Shown: positions 44,923 to 54,079, counted from the stretch's first letter. The stretch is DNA of 64,000 nucleotides from CAJXQU01 sp965223825 (GCA_965223825.1 OZ245018.1:1054001-1118000); one strand, 5' to 3'. Translations and numbers: made by a program. Notes: generated from the sequence alone by a model not told the origin.

Positions 44923-45280
44923 CTTACCGCTTATTTCCTTGACAATGATGCAAATGATATTGGTTCATTTATTAACTCTGACTTAATACATCCATGAATT
45001 CGATCCAATTTCGATCGACAAGTGAGTCGCAGCTTATGTGAACAATACATGAGTGAGAATATTGATCCTTCAATATACATCCGTAAGGTTGCGTCCCTTC
45101 CTCGACCAGAAGCCATGTCTTGGTCGTACGTTAAATTTATAGCGCTTAGTTATGTTTAAACTTTAGTTTTAAACAAACCTTGCCGCTAACACGTCTAACG
45201 AGCTAGCGTCGAGATGGCCAAAGATTTGCTTGTACTTTGATTACTTTGAACCACATCATCGAATGAAGGAATAACGTGAA
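44923..45280. other. Divergent intergenic region, no feature recognised
   Basis: These 358 bases separate the leftward flippase gene from the rightward small exported protein and must hold both promoters. No clear -35/-10 pair, RNA gene, repeat or remnant gene was recognised. An AAGGA ribosome binding site lies just before the rightward gene. Confidence 0.4.
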
Positions 45281-45562
45281 ATGAAAACGTTTTTTATGAT
45301 TACCTTGCTATCAATTGTTGGAATGGAAAGCGTTTCTGCTGACGTTTTATTACTTGAATCAATTCAGGCGAAGTCAGATCAACAAGCGGCGAGTTGGCCA
45401 GCCAAAGGGCGATCAAAAAACGCAGTTGAAGCGGCGTATGGTGCGCCAGTTAAGAAAGTCAGTGCGGTTGGAACACCGCCAATCAGTCGTTGGATATATA
45501 AAGATTTCACGGTGTATTTTGAATCCGAGCATGTGATTCACTCTGTTGCGAACCGGGAGTAA
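45281..45562 (+). CDS. Small exported protein of unknown function
   Basis: The 93-aa protein begins with a signal peptide (MKTFFMITLLSIVGMESVSA, cleaved after about residue 20). A short domain follows with WPAKGRSKNAVEAAYGAPVKK and PPISRWIYKDFTVYFESEHVIHSV. The pattern of a 'G-x-S-K-x-x-V-x-x-x-Y/F-G-x-P' helix followed by 'RW-Y' and 'VYFE' strands resembles SmpA/BamE-like small periplasmic folds and recurs in gammaproteobacterial hypothetical proteins. Function is unknown. It converges with fdhD, 20 bp apart. Confidence 0.75.
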   Translation: MKTFFMITLLSIVGMESVSADVLLLESIQAKSDQQAASWPAKGRSKNAVEAAYGAPVKKVSAVGTPPISRWIYKDFTVYFESEHVIHSVANRE

Positions 45563-45582
45563 AAACCGAAACGACGGGTGAT

Positions 45583-46440
45583 CTATTGTTGAGACAACGT
45601 TCTTCTTGGAGGTGGTTTAGCATCCAGCTCGATGTATTCGTGACCATTAAAGATGAGGAAATGACGGCCTTTTGCGCGTGCGATTAGTGTTACTCCCGTT
45701 TGTTTTGCTAGATCAAGTCCCATTTGTGTCATGCCTGATCGTGACAACAAAACAGAAATACCCATCTGTGTGACTTTGATAACCATCTCAGAGGTGAGTC
45801 GTCCGGTGGTGTAGAAAATCTTATTTTCTCCCGTGACTCCATTCAGCCACATATTTCCCGCGATCGCATCAACGGCATTATGGCGACCAACATCTTCAAT
45901 AAAATCAATGATCTGATCACCATCACACAACGCACAACCATGCACGGCACCGGCATTCTTATACACTTCATTGTAGTTGGAAATATTTTTTAACAGTGCA
46001 TAAAGTGCTGATTGCTTGATGTTGATCGGTTGAAGTTTGAGCTTATCAATTTCTTGCATGATGTCGCCGAAGACAGTGCCTTGGCCGCATCCTGTTGTTA
46101 CGGTGCGTTTTGCAAGTTTTTCTTCAACGTTCTTTTGTGCATGTTCAAAACGGGTAACAGCAACGGCTTGTGTTTCCCAATCGACTTGAATGGATTCGAT
46201 TTCAGACAAGTTGGTGACGAGGTTTTGGTTCTTCAAGTAGCCGAGTGTGAGTGCTTCTGGTTGGCCACCGATGGTCATCAACGTAACGATTTCTCGACGA
46301 TCAAGATAGATTGTTAGCGGAAATTCACCTGCGATGGCCGTCTCGATTTGATCGCCATATTCATTAATAGCCGTTGTTGGGCAGGTTGGGCTGCGACCAG
46401 CTTGAGTCAGTTTAGGTCGATAAGTTATCTGATCAGCCAC
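45583..46440 (-). CDS. fdhD: Formate dehydrogenase accessory sulfurtransferase FdhD
   Basis: The 285-aa protein delivers sulfur from IscS to the molybdenum cofactor of formate dehydrogenase, which the enzyme requires for activity. Family motifs are visible: PLTIYLDRREIVTLMTIGGQPEALTLGYL, the active cysteine Cys118 in VTTGCGQGTVFG, FIEDVGRHNAVDAIAG and TTGRLTSEMV. The usual CxxC of E. coli is here C-G-Q-G, with only one cysteine. It overlaps moaA by eight bases and is co-transcribed with it. The formate dehydrogenase itself is not in the window. Confidence 0.95.
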   Translation of the reverse strand: MADQITYRPKLTQAGRSPTCPTTAINEYGDQIETAIAGEFPLTIYLDRREIVTLMTIGGQPEALTLGYLKNQNLVTNLSEIESIQVDWETQAVAVTRFEHAQKNVEEKLAKRTVTTGCGQGTVFGDIMQEIDKLKLQPINIKQSALYALLKNISNYNEVYKNAGAVHGCALCDGDQIIDFIEDVGRHNAVDAIAGNMWLNGVTGENKIFYTTGRLTSEMVIKVTQMGISVLLSRSGMTQMGLDLAKQTGVTLIARAKGRHFLIFNGHEYIELDAKPPPRRTLSQQ

Positions 46441-47434
46441 CCGTATGGCTCATGTGACGGAAGATAATGGGTTTGGCTGTAACTTTAAAGTCATGTCCTT
46501 CTGGTTTGATTTTCATGGCTTGAATGATGGTTTCTTTTAAACGATCTATATCGCCCGGATGTGCACGTAAGACCTTTCGCAGATCAACAGAATGTTCTTG
46601 GCCTAAGCAAAGCAGAAGGCGACCTTCTGCCGTTACGCGCACACGATTACAGCTCGAGCAAAAATTGTGGCTGTGCGGAGAAATAAACCCGACGCGTGTC
46701 TGTGTATTTGGAATACGCATGTAACGTGACGGACCACCGGTGTTTTCCGTGGATGCCAGTAAGTCGAAGTGATTGTTTAGATCAGCTTCGATTTCATCAC
46801 TGGAGTAGTAGGCTTCAGCGCGATCGTGATCGGTGGTTTCACCGAGAGGCATCTCTTCGATAAAGCTGATATCGAGTTGTTTTTCAATGGCAAAATTGAC
46901 CAGATCGACGACTTCGTCGTGGTTACGGTTTTTTAAAATCACGCTATTCAATTTGATCTTTTCAAACCCAACTGCGCGAGCCGCTTCAATCCCGTCGAGT
47001 ACTTTATCCAATTTGCCGACACGAGTGAGAGCGGTGAAGCGATCGGCTTTGAGTGAATCAAGGCTAATATTAATCCGTTTTACGCCAGCGTTTTTAAGAT
47101 CTTGTGCCATGTGTGGCAGTTGGGAACCATTAGTGGTGAGGACTAACTCATCGACTTGCGGCAGTTGTCCGATCGATTGGAACAGTTGCAGTACGTTTTT
47201 TCTTACCAGCGGCTCACCGCCGGTCAGCCTGATCTTATTTACATTCAATTCAGCAAATGCACGTGCGACTTGGGCAAGTTCTTCTAAAGTGAGGATGCGT
47301 GCGCGCGGGACGAACTGCATGTCTTCGCTCATACAATAGACGCAACGGAAGTCGCATCTGTCAGTTACCGATAAGCGAACGTAATTTACAGTGCGCCCGA
47401 ACGAATCGACGAGTTTTGTTTCTGTGTGATTCAT
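46433..47434 (-). CDS. moaA: GTP 3',8-cyclase MoaA (molybdenum cofactor synthesis)
   Basis: The 333-aa radical SAM enzyme carries out the first step of molybdopterin synthesis. The N-terminal [4Fe-4S] motif is CDFRCVYCM (CX3CX2C, about residues 26-33), and GGEPLVRKN follows. The C-terminal cluster motif is CSSCNRVRVTAEGRLLLC, and the protein ends in the functional GG tail (SHTGG). It is first in a leftward operon with fdhD, diverging from the OFA transporter, so cofactor supply and formate use are grouped. Confidence 0.96.
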   Translation of the reverse strand: MNHTETKLVDSFGRTVNYVRLSVTDRCDFRCVYCMSEDMQFVPRARILTLEELAQVARAFAELNVNKIRLTGGEPLVRKNVLQLFQSIGQLPQVDELVLTTNGSQLPHMAQDLKNAGVKRINISLDSLKADRFTALTRVGKLDKVLDGIEAARAVGFEKIKLNSVILKNRNHDEVVDLVNFAIEKQLDISFIEEMPLGETTDHDRAEAYYSSDEIEADLNNHFDLLASTENTGGPSRYMRIPNTQTRVGFISPHSHNFCSSCNRVRVTAEGRLLLCLGQEHSVDLRKVLRAHPGDIDRLKETIIQAMKIKPEGHDFKVTAKPIIFRHMSHTGG

Positions 47435-47618
47435 AATGAAACAGTATATCTTATCCTGACGCTGGAACAGAAGGTCTTAAAGTAAGTGGCAGCGGCTTGA
47501 CATGCCCAAGGTCTTTGGTCAGTCTTGATGGCACTGTGGCTGGTCACCACATAAAGTATAAAAACGAAATAATTAAAAAAATAATATCTAAAATACAAAT
47601 GTTAAAGAGGAGTTATCG

Positions 47619-49322
47619 ATGGCGGGTTTACTTTCCAAGGCGCATATCGTCGCCAAGCCGGGTTTTAATCGTTGGTTGATCGCCCCAGCGGCGCTCGGCA
47701 TACATTTATGTATCGGGTCAGTTTATGCGTGGAGTTTGTTTAACCCTGCTTTGATCAAACGTGTCGGTATTGTTACGAGTGCTGCTGACGATTGGTCTTT
47801 AAAGAGTGTTGTTTGGATTTTTACCGTTGCCATTGTCTTTCTCGGTTTATCTGCAGCAATCGCTGGAAAGTGGCTTGAAAAGGTCGGACCGCGCATGGTG
47901 GGGACCGTCGCCGCTTTTTGTTGGGGCGGTGGGTTTTTGGTTGGCGGGTTAGGCATTATGACCGGCAATCTTTGGTTGCTGTATCTTGGCTACGGTGTGA
48001 TCGGCGGTTGTGGTTTAGGGTTAGGTTATGTGTCACCGGTGAGTACGCTGATCCGCTGGTTTCCTGATCGGCGCGGTATGGCTACGGGAATTGCGATCAT
48101 GGGTTTTGGTGGCGGCGCTATGCTCGCGAAATTTCTGATCGGACCGATGATTTCTTTTTTCTACAAAGCGCCGGAGTACCTAGGTACAGCGGATACGATC
48201 AACCTTGTTACAGAAGGTGGTCGTCGCATGGCGGAAATCGGTGGAAGTTTGAAAGAAGTGGTCGTGATCGGTGCAAATGACGTGGCCAAAATGCTCGTTC
48301 CTGGACCAGAAGGGGTTTATGCGATCGGTACGGGAACGGTTGGCGTGGCAGAAACATTTTTTACACTGGGTGTGGTGTACTTCGTGATCATGCTGATCGC
48401 GGCATTTTCTTATCGAGTTCCTGCAGAAGGTTGGACACCCGCAGGCTGGACGCCACCGAAAGAAGCTGCAACACACGGAATGATCACACAACACCATGTG
48501 CATATTGATCAAGCATTGAAAACGCCGCAATTTTATCAGCTTTGGTTGATGCTTTGCTTAAACGTGACGGCGGGTATTGGTGTGATTTCAGTGGCTAAAA
48601 CGATGGTTACGGAAATCTTCGGATCAACGTTGCCGGATATTGTTGATCTGGAATTTGCTGCAACTTACGTGATGATGCTCAGTTTGTTCAATATGGTCGG
48701 GCGTTTTTTCTGGGCAAGCACATCGGATTTTATCGGTCGGAAAATGACTTACTTCATATTCTTTGGTCTCGGCATATTACTTTACACGTCCATTCCGTTT
48801 ATTGCCCAGCAAGTTAGCGTGACACCCGCAGTGATGTGGTTAGTGCTCTTCTATGGTGTGACGATGATCATCTTCACTATGTACGGCGGTGGTTTCGCAA
48901 CGATTCCAGCTTATCTTGCGGATATCTTTGGAACAAAATATGTCGGTGGTATTCATGGTCGATTGTTAACTGCTTGGAGTACTGCTGGTGTGCTAGGGCC
49001 ATTAGCGATCACATCGTTGCGTGAAAGCTCAGTGAATAAAGCGATTCAAGGATTGGTAGATAAGATCGATCCTGCTGCATTCGAGGCGAAATTTGGTGCA
49101 GGTGTTGATCAACTTTCCCAATTAGTCGAAGCAAATACGGTCTCTATTGCAAAATTACTTGAAATTGCACCGGCAGGCACGTTGGACCCGACGCCGAGTC
49201 TTTACAATCAAACCATGTATCTGATGGCAGCCCTGTTGTTAATCGCGTTGATAGCGAATGCCTTAATGCGTCCTGTTCATCCAAAACACCATATGACGGA
49301 AGAGCAGCTGCGAGAGGTCTAA
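47619..49322 (+). CDS. OFA-family major facilitator (oxalate/formate antiporter type)
   Basis: The 567-aa protein has about 12 transmembrane helices. It carries the OFA signature near the N-terminus (NRWLIAPAALGIHLCIGSVYAWSLF) and the loop WFPDRRGMATGIAIMGFGGGAML. Two insertions (about 185-235 and 475-525) make it longer than the 400-430 aa core. OFA members exchange formate, oxalate or similar carboxylates; divergence from moaA-fdhD favours formate, which is inference. GAGGAG precedes ATG 47619, and a hairpin terminator follows at 49327. Confidence 0.88.
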   Translation: MAGLLSKAHIVAKPGFNRWLIAPAALGIHLCIGSVYAWSLFNPALIKRVGIVTSAADDWSLKSVVWIFTVAIVFLGLSAAIAGKWLEKVGPRMVGTVAAFCWGGGFLVGGLGIMTGNLWLLYLGYGVIGGCGLGLGYVSPVSTLIRWFPDRRGMATGIAIMGFGGGAMLAKFLIGPMISFFYKAPEYLGTADTINLVTEGGRRMAEIGGSLKEVVVIGANDVAKMLVPGPEGVYAIGTGTVGVAETFFTLGVVYFVIMLIAAFSYRVPAEGWTPAGWTPPKEAATHGMITQHHVHIDQALKTPQFYQLWLMLCLNVTAGIGVISVAKTMVTEIFGSTLPDIVDLEFAATYVMMLSLFNMVGRFFWASTSDFIGRKMTYFIFFGLGILLYTSIPFIAQQVSVTPAVMWLVLFYGVTMIIFTMYGGGFATIPAYLADIFGTKYVGGIHGRLLTAWSTAGVLGPLAITSLRESSVNKAIQGLVDKIDPAAFEAKFGAGVDQLSQLVEANTVSIAKLLEIAPAGTLDPTPSLYNQTMYLMAALLLIALIANALMRPVHPKHHMTEEQLREV

Positions 49323-49326
49323 TCAA

Positions 49327-49364
49327 ATTACTCCTCCTGACCTTGAGGGGGAGTAATAATTTTG
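49327..49364 (+). terminator. Terminator after the OFA transporter gene
   Basis: Arms ATTACTCCTCC (49327-49337) and GGGGGAGTAAT (49347-49357) pair with one G-T wobble and are followed by AATTTTG. It lies five bases after the stop codon. Confidence 0.65.
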
Positions 49365-49430
49365 TGTGTTGTTGTTTTCTATATTGTTCAGAGGTACAGC
49401 GAATATCAGCAAACAGGCAAGGAGCGGCGT

Positions 49431-50243
49431 ATGCGAGATTTACTTGTTTTTATTATAGTTGGATTCGTTAGCGTGACATGGGCCCATGCTAAAGAAACTC
49501 AATCCAAGATAGATGTATGGGAATCGATTATTCGGCCACACCATTTTAAAGCAAGGGACATACAGGAAGGGCAGTCTGTTGTGGTGCTGATCACGCCGCA
49601 CCGTGCTGAAGATGCGACGGTTGTTCCGATCAGCATCAATGCACAGTTTCCACAAACAGATAATCGCTACATAAAAACACTCTACCTCTTCGCGGATAAC
49701 AACCCTGCACCGTTGGCAGGCACATTTCACCTCACGCCTGAAATGGGGCGAGCAGATTTATCAATGCGTATTCGTATTGATCAATATACCAATGTTCGAG
49801 TAATTGCTGAATTGAATTCGGGTGAGCTGTATATGGATTCAAAATTTGTTCGCGCTAGCGGAGGCTGTTCATTACCGCCACCATTTCTTAAGCTTGAAGA
49901 GGCGAAAGCGAATATTGGTAAGATGAAGTTCAGAACACTCAGTAGCGACAGTCATGATAATCAATTGGCACAATTGCAGATCAGTCATCCAAACGTCAAC
50001 GGTTTACAGCTTGATCAGCGTACACGCAGCATTATTCCGGCTGATTTTGTCACACAGGTAAAGATCCGTTTTAATGACCAACCGATTATGAGGGCTGAAA
50101 CAGATATTTCGATCAGTCACGATCCTAGTTTTCGTTTCTTTTTTAATCCACTTACGGCGGGCGAATTGACTGCTGAAATGCAAGATTCAAAAGGCCGATC
50201 TTTCATTAAATCCTTTCAAGTAAAAGCCCCTGAGAAACCCTGA
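49431..50243 (+). CDS. Fused SoxYZ-like carrier protein, quinoprotein-dehydrogenase associated
   Basis: The start was set at ATG 49431, after AAGGAGCGGCGT, giving 270 aa with a signal peptide (MRDLLVFIIVGFVSVTWAHA). The SoxY-like half contains PLAGTFHLTPEMGRADLSMRIR and the carrier cysteine in ASGGCSLPPPF. The SoxZ-like half (VTQVKIRFNDQPIMRAETDIS to the end) is an immunoglobulin-like domain. SoxYZ normally carries sulfur intermediates. Fused single-protein forms are known near PQQ methanol or alcohol dehydrogenases, where their role is unsettled. No Sox enzyme or dehydrogenase is in this window. Confidence 0.82.
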   Translation: MRDLLVFIIVGFVSVTWAHAKETQSKIDVWESIIRPHHFKARDIQEGQSVVVLITPHRAEDATVVPISINAQFPQTDNRYIKTLYLFADNNPAPLAGTFHLTPEMGRADLSMRIRIDQYTNVRVIAELNSGELYMDSKFVRASGGCSLPPPFLKLEEAKANIGKMKFRTLSSDSHDNQLAQLQISHPNVNGLQLDQRTRSIIPADFVTQVKIRFNDQPIMRAETDISISHDPSFRFFFNPLTAGELTAEMQDSKGRSFIKSFQVKAPEKP

Positions 50244-50383
50244 TTAGCGGGACTTGAAACACTATCCAAAAAAAGGCAGTATTGATCGTGATCACAGTCT
50301 GACACTCTTTAACATTTTGACTGTGTGAATCTCACGACATACTAAAATTAGATCGTTTCAAGAATTCCTTATAGGGGGGAGCA

Positions 50384-52012
50384 ATGAGCAGATTTTTGAC
50401 AATTTTGCTCGGCTTGATCGCATTAGGCTTATTAGCCTTTTTTTGCATCAAACATCACTCACCTGAGATTGAAACCGATCTGGTCAACCGAACCCAACAG
50501 GCACTCACACAACAAGACAGTACGTTTGCAACAGTGAGTACAGATGGGCGAGAACTGGTTCTGACTGGGCAGGCGCCCGATCAGGCTGCCAAGGATCGGG
50601 CTGGCGAGATCGCACGCAATGTCAGAGGTGTGAGAACAGTCGACAACCAACTAAGCATCGCATCCGTCACCGCGATAGCACCAACAGAGGCTGAAGTTGA
50701 GCCGCAAACCGTAGAATCTCAGCCGACGGCTGCTCCAGAAGAACCTGAAATTTATACCGATTATATCGTTCAGGAACCGCAACCATTGGATACGCAACCT
50801 GCGATGAGTTACCCAGACGCGTTACGTCCTTACAGAACAGAGATATTTGCAGAAGATGGCAAGATTACTCTCAAAGGCCATGTCGCGGACCTCTCGTCAA
50901 AGTTGTGGTTGGTCGAAAAAGCGAAATCAACTTACGGTGAAGAAAATGTCATCGATGAATTGACAGTAGCCTATGGCGCACCACAAGGCTGGCATACGAC
51001 AGCAGGAGCAGTTCTAGGCTATGTGGGAGGTCTAACGAATGGTAAGGCGATCTTGACGGACTCTGAGTTACTGTTGTCTGGTCATGCTCCATCTATGCGC
51101 GTGGCTGAACAGACAAAAACAGACGTACAAGAAAACATTGATGTTGCTTTTACGAGTACGTTGGATATAACTGCCGATGAAGTAGAGCCAGTGCCGGAGT
51201 ATATCGTGAGCGAGCCGCAACCATTGGATGGTGAGCCTGCAATGACGATGCCGAATACAGCAACTGATTATGAGACGAAGATTGGCTATTCAGGCGGGAA
51301 AGTAACACTTATCGGAAGTGTGCCTGATCAATCAGCACATATCTGGATCAGCGAGCTGGCCCAAAAACAATACGGCGCAGATAACATTGATGATCAGCTT
51401 TCTGTGCGCTACGGCGCGCCGCAGGGCTGGCATGCGTCAGCTCGTGCGGCATTAAGTCAGATCTCTGTCTTAAACATCGGCGATGCAACGTTATCGGGGC
51501 AAAAGCTGCATGTTATGGGTGAAGCCGAGTCGGACGCGATCAAACGTCAGGTTGAACAAACGATTGAACGTGCTGTGACTGATTATCAGACGGAGTACAC
51601 GATATCTGTACCTGTACCCACTGAGCCTGAACCTGTTGTTGCGCCGATGTTGTCTTGCCAAGAAAAGTTTAATCAGGAGCTCGCAGGTAAGAAAATCCTC
51701 TTCAATACCGATGAGGCCATCATTAACCCGGAAAGTTATCCTTTGTTGAATCGATTGGTGGATGTAGCGAAAGCTTGTCCTAAATCTGCGTTAGAAATCG
51801 CAGGCCATACCGACGATAGAGGGCCGGAAGTTTATAACCAATGGTTAAGTGAAATACGGGCGAAAGCCGTTGTATCGTACCTGAAAGAACAGGGTGTGAC
51901 GAACACACTTAACGGTGTTGGCTATGGTGAACTGAAACCGATCGCGGATAACAGTACACCAGATGGCATGGCGAAAAATCGACGTATTGAATTTAACGTT
52001 CAGGGGAATTGA
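50384..52012 (+). CDS. BON-domain and OmpA-type peptidoglycan-binding envelope protein
   Basis: The 542-aa protein has an N-terminal membrane anchor or signal (ILLGLIALGLLAFFC, about 7-21) and a BON domain (about 30-95). Two internally repeated modules follow, each beginning YIV.EPQPLD and ending with YGAPQGWH plus about 45 residues (about 125-250 and 272-395). The C-terminal OmpA domain (about 425-542) shows ILFNTDEAIINPES, GHTDDRGPEVYNQWLSEIRA and NRRIEF, which bind peptidoglycan. It is probably a periplasmic or outer-membrane-linked stability factor. A GGGGGGAG ribosome binding site precedes the ATG. The next gene starts three bases after its stop. Confidence 0.88.
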   Translation: MSRFLTILLGLIALGLLAFFCIKHHSPEIETDLVNRTQQALTQQDSTFATVSTDGRELVLTGQAPDQAAKDRAGEIARNVRGVRTVDNQLSIASVTAIAPTEAEVEPQTVESQPTAAPEEPEIYTDYIVQEPQPLDTQPAMSYPDALRPYRTEIFAEDGKITLKGHVADLSSKLWLVEKAKSTYGEENVIDELTVAYGAPQGWHTTAGAVLGYVGGLTNGKAILTDSELLLSGHAPSMRVAEQTKTDVQENIDVAFTSTLDITADEVEPVPEYIVSEPQPLDGEPAMTMPNTATDYETKIGYSGGKVTLIGSVPDQSAHIWISELAQKQYGADNIDDQLSVRYGAPQGWHASARAALSQISVLNIGDATLSGQKLHVMGEAESDAIKRQVEQTIERAVTDYQTEYTISVPVPTEPEPVVAPMLSCQEKFNQELAGKKILFNTDEAIINPESYPLLNRLVDVAKACPKSALEIAGHTDDRGPEVYNQWLSEIRAKAVVSYLKEQGVTNTLNGVGYGELKPIADNSTPDGMAKNRRIEFNVQGN

Positions 52013-52014
52013 TC

Positions 52015-52731
52015 ATGGGATATTTAATAGGACAAATGGTGTTTTGCTTGCTTCTTGCTTTCTTGCTTGGCTTATTGCTCGGTTGGTTGCTGGGAAGAAT
52101 GTGTTGCCGAAATCGGCTGGGGTCGATCGAGGAAGAATATAAACTTAACTTATCACAAGCGGAGGCGGAGCGAGATAGTTACCGTGATAAGTGTGATGAG
52201 TTGAATGGCAGCTTATCAGAGTGGCAAAACAATTCGGGAACCAGTGTGAGCGGTTCAACTCCAGCGCAATTTGCATCCTTAGCTGGTGCAGAAGCCGGAA
52301 TCGGAATGGGATGGCCATATCCTGTCGAAGAAGTCGAAGGTATCGGGCCAACCTATGGACAACGTTTGCGCGAGATTAATATCGTCACTACGGAAGATCT
52401 GTTAGAGAAATGCTGCGAAGCGAGTCAACAAACGGATACATCCAAGCACGTAAAAGTTGAACCGTTTGTGGTGGGTAAATGGGTGAGCATGTGTGATCTC
52501 ATGCGAGTTCCGGGTGTTCGAGGGCAATTTGCTGAATTGCTGGAAGCGTCTGGTATCGCCTCAACTGGAGAGCTCGCTCGCCAGCAAGGGGCTAATCTTG
52601 CTTCAACACTTGCACGGGTCAATGCGGAAGAGCATCGCACGCCGACGGTGCCGGAAGTGGACGAAGTTAGTAAATGGATAGACAGTGCGCAAAAACTAAC
52701 ATCAATCATTAAGAGTCTCGCACCGAAATAA
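52015..52731 (+). CDS. Membrane-anchored helix-hairpin-helix (DUF4332-like) protein
   Basis: The 238-aa protein starts at ATG 52015 (AGGGG eight bases before); a TTG at 52009 is an alternative. A hydrophobic N-terminus (about 5-30, FCLLLAFLLGLLLGWLLG) is followed by a short coiled coil. The main domain, VEEVEGIGPTYGQRLREINIVTTEDLLEKC (about 105-135), has the helix-hairpin-helix pattern and a second one near LMRVPGVRGQFAELLEASGI. Such domains resemble DNA-binding HhH folds but often occur in envelope-linked proteins. It is coupled to the BON/OmpA gene, so a shared envelope role is more likely than DNA repair. Confidence 0.75.
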   Translation: MGYLIGQMVFCLLLAFLLGLLLGWLLGRMCCRNRLGSIEEEYKLNLSQAEAERDSYRDKCDELNGSLSEWQNNSGTSVSGSTPAQFASLAGAEAGIGMGWPYPVEEVEGIGPTYGQRLREINIVTTEDLLEKCCEASQQTDTSKHVKVEPFVVGKWVSMCDLMRVPGVRGQFAELLEASGIASTGELARQQGANLASTLARVNAEEHRTPTVPEVDEVSKWIDSAQKLTSIIKSLAPK

Positions 52732-52753
52732 GGTGGCGAAATCGTGGTAATTT

Positions 52754-52785
52754 ACAGGGCTGCTTTGCGGCCCTGTTTTATTTTT
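52754..52785 (+). terminator. Terminator after the HhH protein gene
   Basis: Stem ACAGGGC (52754-52760) with GCCCTGT (52770-52776), followed by TTTATTTTT, a clear intrinsic terminator 20 bp past the stop. It isolates the BON/OmpA-HhH pair from tpiA. Confidence 0.85.
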
Positions 52786-52919
52786 AGCGGTGTAGAAATC
52801 TCTCTGAATTTTGACCACCTCTTAATATGTCAATTACTGACGGTTTAAACGGTTCTGAAATTGATTTCCCGAACGACACACTGTAAGCTTGCCGCCGCTA
52901 GCAAACTGATAACAGGAAC

Positions 52920-53690
52920 ATGATAGTGCGAACGCCTTTCGTTGCAGGAAACTGGAAAATGAATGGATCATTGGCGACATTGATTCCATTAATCGAAGAA
53001 GTGAAATCAGGCCAAACTGATCTGACCAAGGTTGAGATTTCTGTTTGTCCACCTTTCGTTTACCTGCCAGCAATTGCAGCGCAATTAAAGGGTCACACGA
53101 TCAAGCTTGGTGCACAAAATGCCGCTTTGCAGGGATCTGGTGCTTTCACGGGTGAAGTTTCTTGTGAAATGTTGCAGGATTTTAATTGCGATTATGTGAT
53201 CATTGGTCACTCTGAGCGTCGAACCTTGTTCGGTGATACGGATCAGATCGTTGCGGAGAAATGTCAACGCGTTCAAGCAGCCGGAATGACGCCAATATTG
53301 TGTGTCGGTGAATTGCTTGAAGAGCGAGAAACGGATCAGACTGAAGCTGTTATAACGCGTCAAGTGAACGCGGTGATAGCTCAAATTGGTGTCGCTGCAT
53401 TCGAGAATGCTGTGATCGCTTATGAACCTGTCTGGGCGATCGGAACAGGTTTAACTGCATCACCGGAACAAGCGCAGTCCGTGCATGCGTTGATCAGAAA
53501 TATTCTTCGTTCAGAAAAGGGCGGAGAAACTGTCGCTGAGAAAATTCGTATTCTCTATGGCGGTAGTGTAAAACCAGATAATGCCGATGATTTATTTGCG
53601 ATGGACGATATCGATGGTGGTTTGATCGGTGGTGCGGCATTAAAGTCAGCCGATTTTCTTGCGATTTGCCAAGCGGCAGATTCAGCTTAA
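52920..53690 (+). CDS. tpiA: Triosephosphate isomerase
   Basis: The 256-aa TIM barrel interconverts dihydroxyacetone phosphate and glyceraldehyde-3-phosphate. Catalytic residues are in place: Lys in GNWKMNGS (about residue 12), His in IIGHSERRT (about 97) and Glu in AYEPVWAIGTG (about 169). The phosphate loops YGGSVKPDN and GLIGGAAL are also present. It is followed by secG after 14 bp, a very common order. Confidence 0.98.
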   Translation: MIVRTPFVAGNWKMNGSLATLIPLIEEVKSGQTDLTKVEISVCPPFVYLPAIAAQLKGHTIKLGAQNAALQGSGAFTGEVSCEMLQDFNCDYVIIGHSERRTLFGDTDQIVAEKCQRVQAAGMTPILCVGELLEERETDQTEAVITRQVNAVIAQIGVAAFENAVIAYEPVWAIGTGLTASPEQAQSVHALIRNILRSEKGGETVAEKIRILYGGSVKPDNADDLFAMDDIDGGLIGGAALKSADFLAICQAADSA

Positions 53691-53704
53691 AAGGTAAGTA
53701 AAGA

Positions 53705-54079
53705 ATGCAATCTATTTTATTAATTTTTCATGTTCTGATGGCGTTAGCGCTGATCGGACTTATTTTGATTCAGCATGGTAAAGGTGCTGATGCGGGTGCT
53801 TCATTCGGTGGCGGCGCCTCTGGAACCGTATTTGGATCGCAAGGATCGGGTTCATTCTTGACGCGCGCGACATCCATTCTTGCGTTAGTTTTTTTCGCAA
53901 ACAGTTTTTTTCTTTCATACCTGTCAACCAACCAGGTTGAAACGACATCTTTAGTCGATCAAGTACAAACAGTTGATGCAACTTCTGAGCAAGCTGATAA
54001 AATAGCACCAAGCAATCAGGCAGACGACGTGCCAGAGATTGAGACAGGGAGTTCAGATCTTCCCGTCATACCAGAGTAA
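53705..54079 (+). CDS. secG: Preprotein translocase subunit SecG
   Basis: The 124-aa inner-membrane protein has two transmembrane helices (about 4-22 and 52-72) joined by the conserved loop LIQHGKGADAGASFGGGASGTVFGS. It assists the SecYE channel. The C-terminal 50 residues are acidic and poorly conserved, as in many gammaproteobacteria. It is followed at once by tRNA-Leu, as is typical. Confidence 0.97.
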   Translation: MQSILLIFHVLMALALIGLILIQHGKGADAGASFGGGASGTVFGSQGSGSFLTRATSILALVFFANSFFLSYLSTNQVETTSLVDQVQTVDATSEQADKIAPSNQADDVPEIETGSSDLPVIPE

